Part shown: positions 61,299-64,000 of the stretch, in pieces
Layout of the letters: every line of letters begins with the position of its first letter
Position numbering within the stretch: position 1 is the first letter of the stretch
Origin: Pseudodesulfovibrio senegalensis
GTDB lineage: Bacteria > Desulfobacterota > Desulfovibrionia > Desulfovibrionales > Desulfovibrionaceae
DNA length: 64,000 bases
Direction: 5' to 3'
Assembly (NCBI RefSeq): GCF_008830225.1
Contig: NZ_WAIE01000003.1
Span: forward strand, 186,001-250,000
Position numbers and translations under genes: made by a program
Notes under the pieces: generated by a model
The model's database searches: none
Told to the model about the DNA's origin: nothing
What the model saw: the letters and a program-made list of their open reading frames with translations, nothing else

Positions 61299-62084
61299 CT
61301 ATCGGGTGACCCGTCTGGAAAGGCCGAAACGGTCGCGCAGCAGCATGAATCGCTCGTGGTTGGCACGCAGAAATTCGTTCAACTGCTCGATCACTTCGGG
61401 GTGATTCAAGGTTGAAAGGCGGTAGCTGACTCTTGTATACGGCAAATCGGGCGCCAATGTAAGGGCTTCGTGCGAGCGTTCCATGTGGTCAAGGTGGTAA
61501 CGGGCCACGGCAAGGCAGCCGAACCCGCCGTCCACACGACCTCGCAGTACCATCTGGATGAGAGAATCGTAGTCGTCGCAATAGCTCAGGCGGACCTGCC
61601 CGGATTTGATGAGGTGTTCGTATTTGGTGGCGGTGAAGCCCCGCACCGTGGCCAGTGTCCTGAGCTGACGAACCTGCGTGCGCTTGCGCAGGGGCAGCAC
61701 CATGACGCCGTCGTAGGCTTCGGAAACCTCGTCGCTGTAGAAGATTTCCATGCCTTGGCGTTCCTGCGGCTGCCACAGGGCGTTGTCCGGGTATTTGAAA
61801 TCCAGGTCCTTGCCGTGCAGGAAACGGGAATACAGGCGCAGTACGGGCAGGGGCACGTATTCGAACCGGTAGCCGTGCTCTTGGGCGAATTCGTCCAGCA
61901 CGACCCTGCTGAATCCTGTATAGATGCCGAGGTTGGTGGAATACTGTGGATAGTAGCGGATATCTTCGACGCCGACGCGAAAGACCTGCTCGGCCAGCGC
62001 CGACCCCGAGAAAGTCATGACAAGGAAAAATGTTATCAGAAGTCGGGTCACCGGCATCTCCATCGTTCGTGAGTCACGAATCAT
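61299..62084 (-). CDS. Periplasmic solute-binding protein (SBP_bac_3 type)
   Basis: 261 residues from ATG 62084 (GAGGGTGATA upstream). Signal peptide (LITFFLVMTFSGSALA) followed by the periplasmic-binding fold: EQVFRVGVEDIRYYPQYS, GFSRVVLDEFAQEHGYRFEY, GVMVLPLRKRTQVRQL. Lacks the classic D-G/R amino-acid-binding pattern, and no ABC permease lies nearby, so it may be an orphan sensor-type binding protein rather than a transporter component. Confidence 0.75.
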   Translation of the reverse strand: MIRDSRTMEMPVTRLLITFFLVMTFSGSALAEQVFRVGVEDIRYYPQYSTNLGIYTGFSRVVLDEFAQEHGYRFEYVPLPVLRLYSRFLHGKDLDFKYPDNALWQPQERQGMEIFYSDEVSEAYDGVMVLPLRKRTQVRQLRTLATVRGFTATKYEHLIKSGQVRLSYCDDYDSLIQMVLRGRVDGGFGCLAVARYHLDHMERSHEALTLAPDLPYTRVSYRLSTLNHPEVIEQLNEFLRANHERFMLLRDRFGLSRRVTR

Positions 62085-62180
62085 TATCACCCTCTTTTCG
62101 GGCAGGCAAGCTCCCCTTGCCAACCTTTCCGCGAACGGGCATATGAAGACCATAAACAAAAAGACCGCATGGAGCTTGTC

Positions 62181-62651
62181 ATGATCCGACGTTGTTTGCT
62201 TACCGTGTTCGCCCTGACGCTGGCCGCAACCCCGGCCCTTGCTGAAACTGTCATTATCTCTTCGGGACAGACCGTATATGTTCCGGTATATTCCCATATA
62301 TATCAGGGTATCAAGGCCCGGCCCTACAACCTGTCGGCCTTGCTCAGCATTCGCAATACCGATCCCTCCAACGCCATCACCGTTACTTCGGTGCGCTATT
62401 ATGGTTCGGACGGTACGCTGGTGAAGAAGTTTCTGGAAGAGCCCGTGGTGGTGCAACCGCTGGCCACTGCCGAACACCTCATTATGGAGCGGGACACGTC
62501 CGGCGGGTCTGGGGCCAATTTTCTGGTGCAATGGAACGCTTCCGGTCCGGTCAACGCCCCGCTGGTCCAGGCGGTCATGATCGGCACGGCCTCCACGCAG
62601 GGAATATCCTTTGTGTGCGACGGCTGGGTCATCAGCGAAGACGGACGTTGA
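62181..62651 (+). CDS. DUF3124 protein, secreted
   Basis: 156 residues from ATG 62181 (GGAG 10 bases upstream; the ATG at 62169 is less likely). A Sec signal (LLTVFALTLAATPALA) and an immunoglobulin-like beta domain: QTVYVPVYSHIYQGIKARPY, LSIRNTDPSNAITVTSVRYY. Matches DUF3124 in pattern. Envelope protein of unknown function, divergent from the binding-protein gene and convergent with the edge protein. Confidence 0.75.
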   Translation: MIRRCLLTVFALTLAATPALAETVIISSGQTVYVPVYSHIYQGIKARPYNLSALLSIRNTDPSNAITVTSVRYYGSDGTLVKKFLEEPVVVQPLATAEHLIMERDTSGGSGANFLVQWNASGPVNAPLVQAVMIGTASTQGISFVCDGWVISEDGR

Positions 62652-62688
62652 CGCGCCAGCGCATCCCGGCTCTTCGGCAGTTCCCGGA

Positions 62689-63999
62689 CTACGGCCGGGT
62701 TCCCATCACTTGCAGCATGTCGGCCACGGTGGGGCCGGCTTCGCTGTTCCATGCCGTGCGTGCGTTGCCACGTTCCTGATCGGTTTGGACCAGTCCTGCC
62801 CGCAACACGTTGGTCAGCGTTTTGCTCTGTCCGTTTTCGGTCATGGTGCCGTGTTGCACGGTTTCCACGAACAACACGTTGTTGTCGTCCCGGTTCATGA
62901 CCTCGTGCGATCGCAATACTGCCTTCTTTTCCGAAACCCCGTCCCGGTAGCTTTCCTCGCCGTGCTCGCTGCTCAGCAGGATGCCCGGCACATCGTCTTC
63001 CGTGAGGGAACCGCCCGTGCGGAATCCGTTTTCCACGGGCAGGACGTTTTTTTGCGCGCGTTCGCTGTCCGTTTGGCGGGCAACGATTTTTCCGTCCCGG
63101 TATGTCTCGCTTTCCATGGATATCTGATACGGTCCCTTGCCGTTGAACTGGGCGTTGGCGTCTCCGGCGTCTTCATATTGGCTCAAGGCCATGCCCGTGG
63201 CCGCGTCCCCGTCATGCCTCATGAACCCGGAGGCCAGCATTTCCCCGGCGGCAAGTGGCTTGTCTCCGGCATATTCTTCGACCGGGACATGGGTGGACGA
63301 CAGCAGGTTGGGCCGCCGGTCCGGCAAAGGCTGCGTTCTGCTTTGCTCTGCGGTCAGGGTGCCGTGTGAATTTTTGACCAGCTCGCCCTGTGAGAACCAC
63401 CGCACGGAAAGCTCCTGCTTGAGAACAGGCACCTCGCCAAACTGTTTTTTCTTGGTGTCGATCCTGTCGGAAAACGAGGCCTCGCGCAGCCGCTCCCCGT
63501 CCTGATCGTATTCGGTCATGGAATAGGAGATTGCGGATTTTCCGTTCTGCATTTTTGACGTTCCGGGATTCTGGCCGGAGTTGAATTTGCCCGTCCGGTT
63601 GGTCTGCCGCCAGGAATCCGCCATATAGGAAGCCTGCGCCGTGCGCCGCAGTTTGCCGTCCTCGTATTCCTGCAGGTCTGCCCGGTAGGAGAGGTGCAGC
63701 GAATCGTCGGTCATGTGGTTGACCATGTCCTGCAGGCTGGTCGCGGTTGTTCCGAAGGCATCGGTGCCGATGCGCACATAGCTGGCGTCCAGCGTTGTGC
63801 TGTCCGTCATTTCGCGGATGATTTCGCCATGGTCGTACCACTGGATGCTGCGGTGCATGGCGGCGGTGGTATGCTTGGAGGCGTTATCGCCCAGCCCGGT
63901 GAGTGTGGTGCTCACGGTCTGTGTGACCCGGCCATTGTCGTCGTAATGCTCGACATCCGTGGTCATGGTCTCGCCATCCGTGGTCCCGGTCATTTTCTT
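62689..63999 (-). CDS. Repeat protein, N-terminus beyond window edge
   Basis: At least 436 residues, open to the window end. It is built from repeats of the form [WY]-x-x-G-x-[LI] with flanking charged residues: EHYDDNGRVTQ, QWYDHGEIIREM, EYEDGKLRRTA, EYDQDGERLREA, RWFSQGELVKN, ETYRDGKIVAR and ESYRDGVSEKK. This resembles YwqK/MORN-like repeats of cell-surface or toxin-antitoxin proteins, without an exact match. No membrane segment is visible in this part. Function unknown. Confidence 0.65.
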   Translation of the reverse strand, partial: KKMTGTTDGETMTTDVEHYDDNGRVTQTVSTTLTGLGDNASKHTTAAMHRSIQWYDHGEIIREMTDSTTLDASYVRIGTDAFGTTATSLQDMVNHMTDDSLHLSYRADLQEYEDGKLRRTAQASYMADSWRQTNRTGKFNSGQNPGTSKMQNGKSAISYSMTEYDQDGERLREASFSDRIDTKKKQFGEVPVLKQELSVRWFSQGELVKNSHGTLTAEQSRTQPLPDRRPNLLSSTHVPVEEYAGDKPLAAGEMLASGFMRHDGDAATGMALSQYEDAGDANAQFNGKGPYQISMESETYRDGKIVARQTDSERAQKNVLPVENGFRTGGSLTEDDVPGILLSSEHGEESYRDGVSEKKAVLRSHEVMNRDDNNVLFVETVQHGTMTENGQSKTLTNVLRAGLVQTDQERGNARTAWNSEAGPTVADMLQVMGTRP

Positions 64000-64000
64000 G

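Overview
The window is a high-GC chromosomal segment that looks like a sulfate-reducing desulfobacterium of the Desulfovibrionaceae (Desulfovibrio / Pseudodesulfovibrio type). The basis for this is gene content and style: a selenocysteine-containing SelD, many sensor kinases and chemoreceptors, sigma-54 promoters, a CI/S24-type repressor, short glycine-zipper and SPOR lipoproteins, and an L-cysteine desulfidase locus. No rRNA, tRNA, CRISPR array, IS element or phage was seen. Species is not claimed.

Layout. 1-3.5 kb: end of a PAS histidine kinase, a glycine-zipper lipoprotein with a near-consensus sigma-54 promoter, and ACT-domain SerB. 3.5-9 kb: an arsR-permease unit with a 12-bp perfect operator over its -10 box, a degenerate sensor kinase, an AI-2E-family exporter and ChrA. 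9-13 kb: a Cache/PAS chemoreceptor and a DUF389 membrane protein. 13-17 kb (minus): HAD phosphatase, small acidic protein, RlmH, phosphoesterase, CorA and MscS. 17-20 kb (minus): motB, motA and an overlapping gene whose product fuses a cyclic-nucleotide-binding domain to what reads as a FliG C-terminal (torque) domain. 20-24.5 kb: bactofilin operon, an unannotated minus-strand transcription unit with its own sigma-54 promoter and terminator, a Gate-domain membrane protein, PanB, and a CI/S24-like repressor that lacks the catalytic Ser and Lys. 24.5-34.5 kb: HflKC, a YkgJ-MacA-ABC-permease operon, LepA-LepB and an amidohydrolase. 35.5-41.5 kb: selD (in-frame UGA with SECIS-like hairpin) followed by a four-gene nucleotide-sugar cluster (two DegT aminotransferases, PglD-like acetyltransferase, PglF-like dehydratase). 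41.6-50 kb: a secreted protein, a candidate structured RNA, HIT, IHF/HU, SPOR lipoprotein, FtsEX, Nfo, RNase HI, a string of palindromes and a DUF3089 hydrolase. 50-54 kb: a cysteine-degradation locus (desulfidase, symporter, RidA, YheO-type regulator). 54-59 kb: a probable xenosiderophore locus (MFS importer, TonB receptor, AraC regulator, Fur box). 59-64 kb: ArgJ, a class D beta-lactamase, a periplasmic binding protein, a DUF3124 protein and a repeat protein cut by the window edge.

How the genes work together. Several units read as small self-contained modules: metalloid sensing and export, flagellar stator plus a nucleotide-responsive rotor-like protein, UDP-diNAc-bacillosamine-type sugar synthesis, cysteine desulfuration with RidA removing the reactive enamine/imine, and iron acquisition under Fur/AraC control. 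The most unusual signals are the cNMP-FliG_C fusion, the pair of sigma-54 promoters that share an upstream T7-centred dyad at almost the same distance, the orphan transcription unit driven by one of them, and a plus-strand structured RNA candidate near 43.2-43.4 kb. Sequence-only reading cannot confirm expression, homology scores or novelty.
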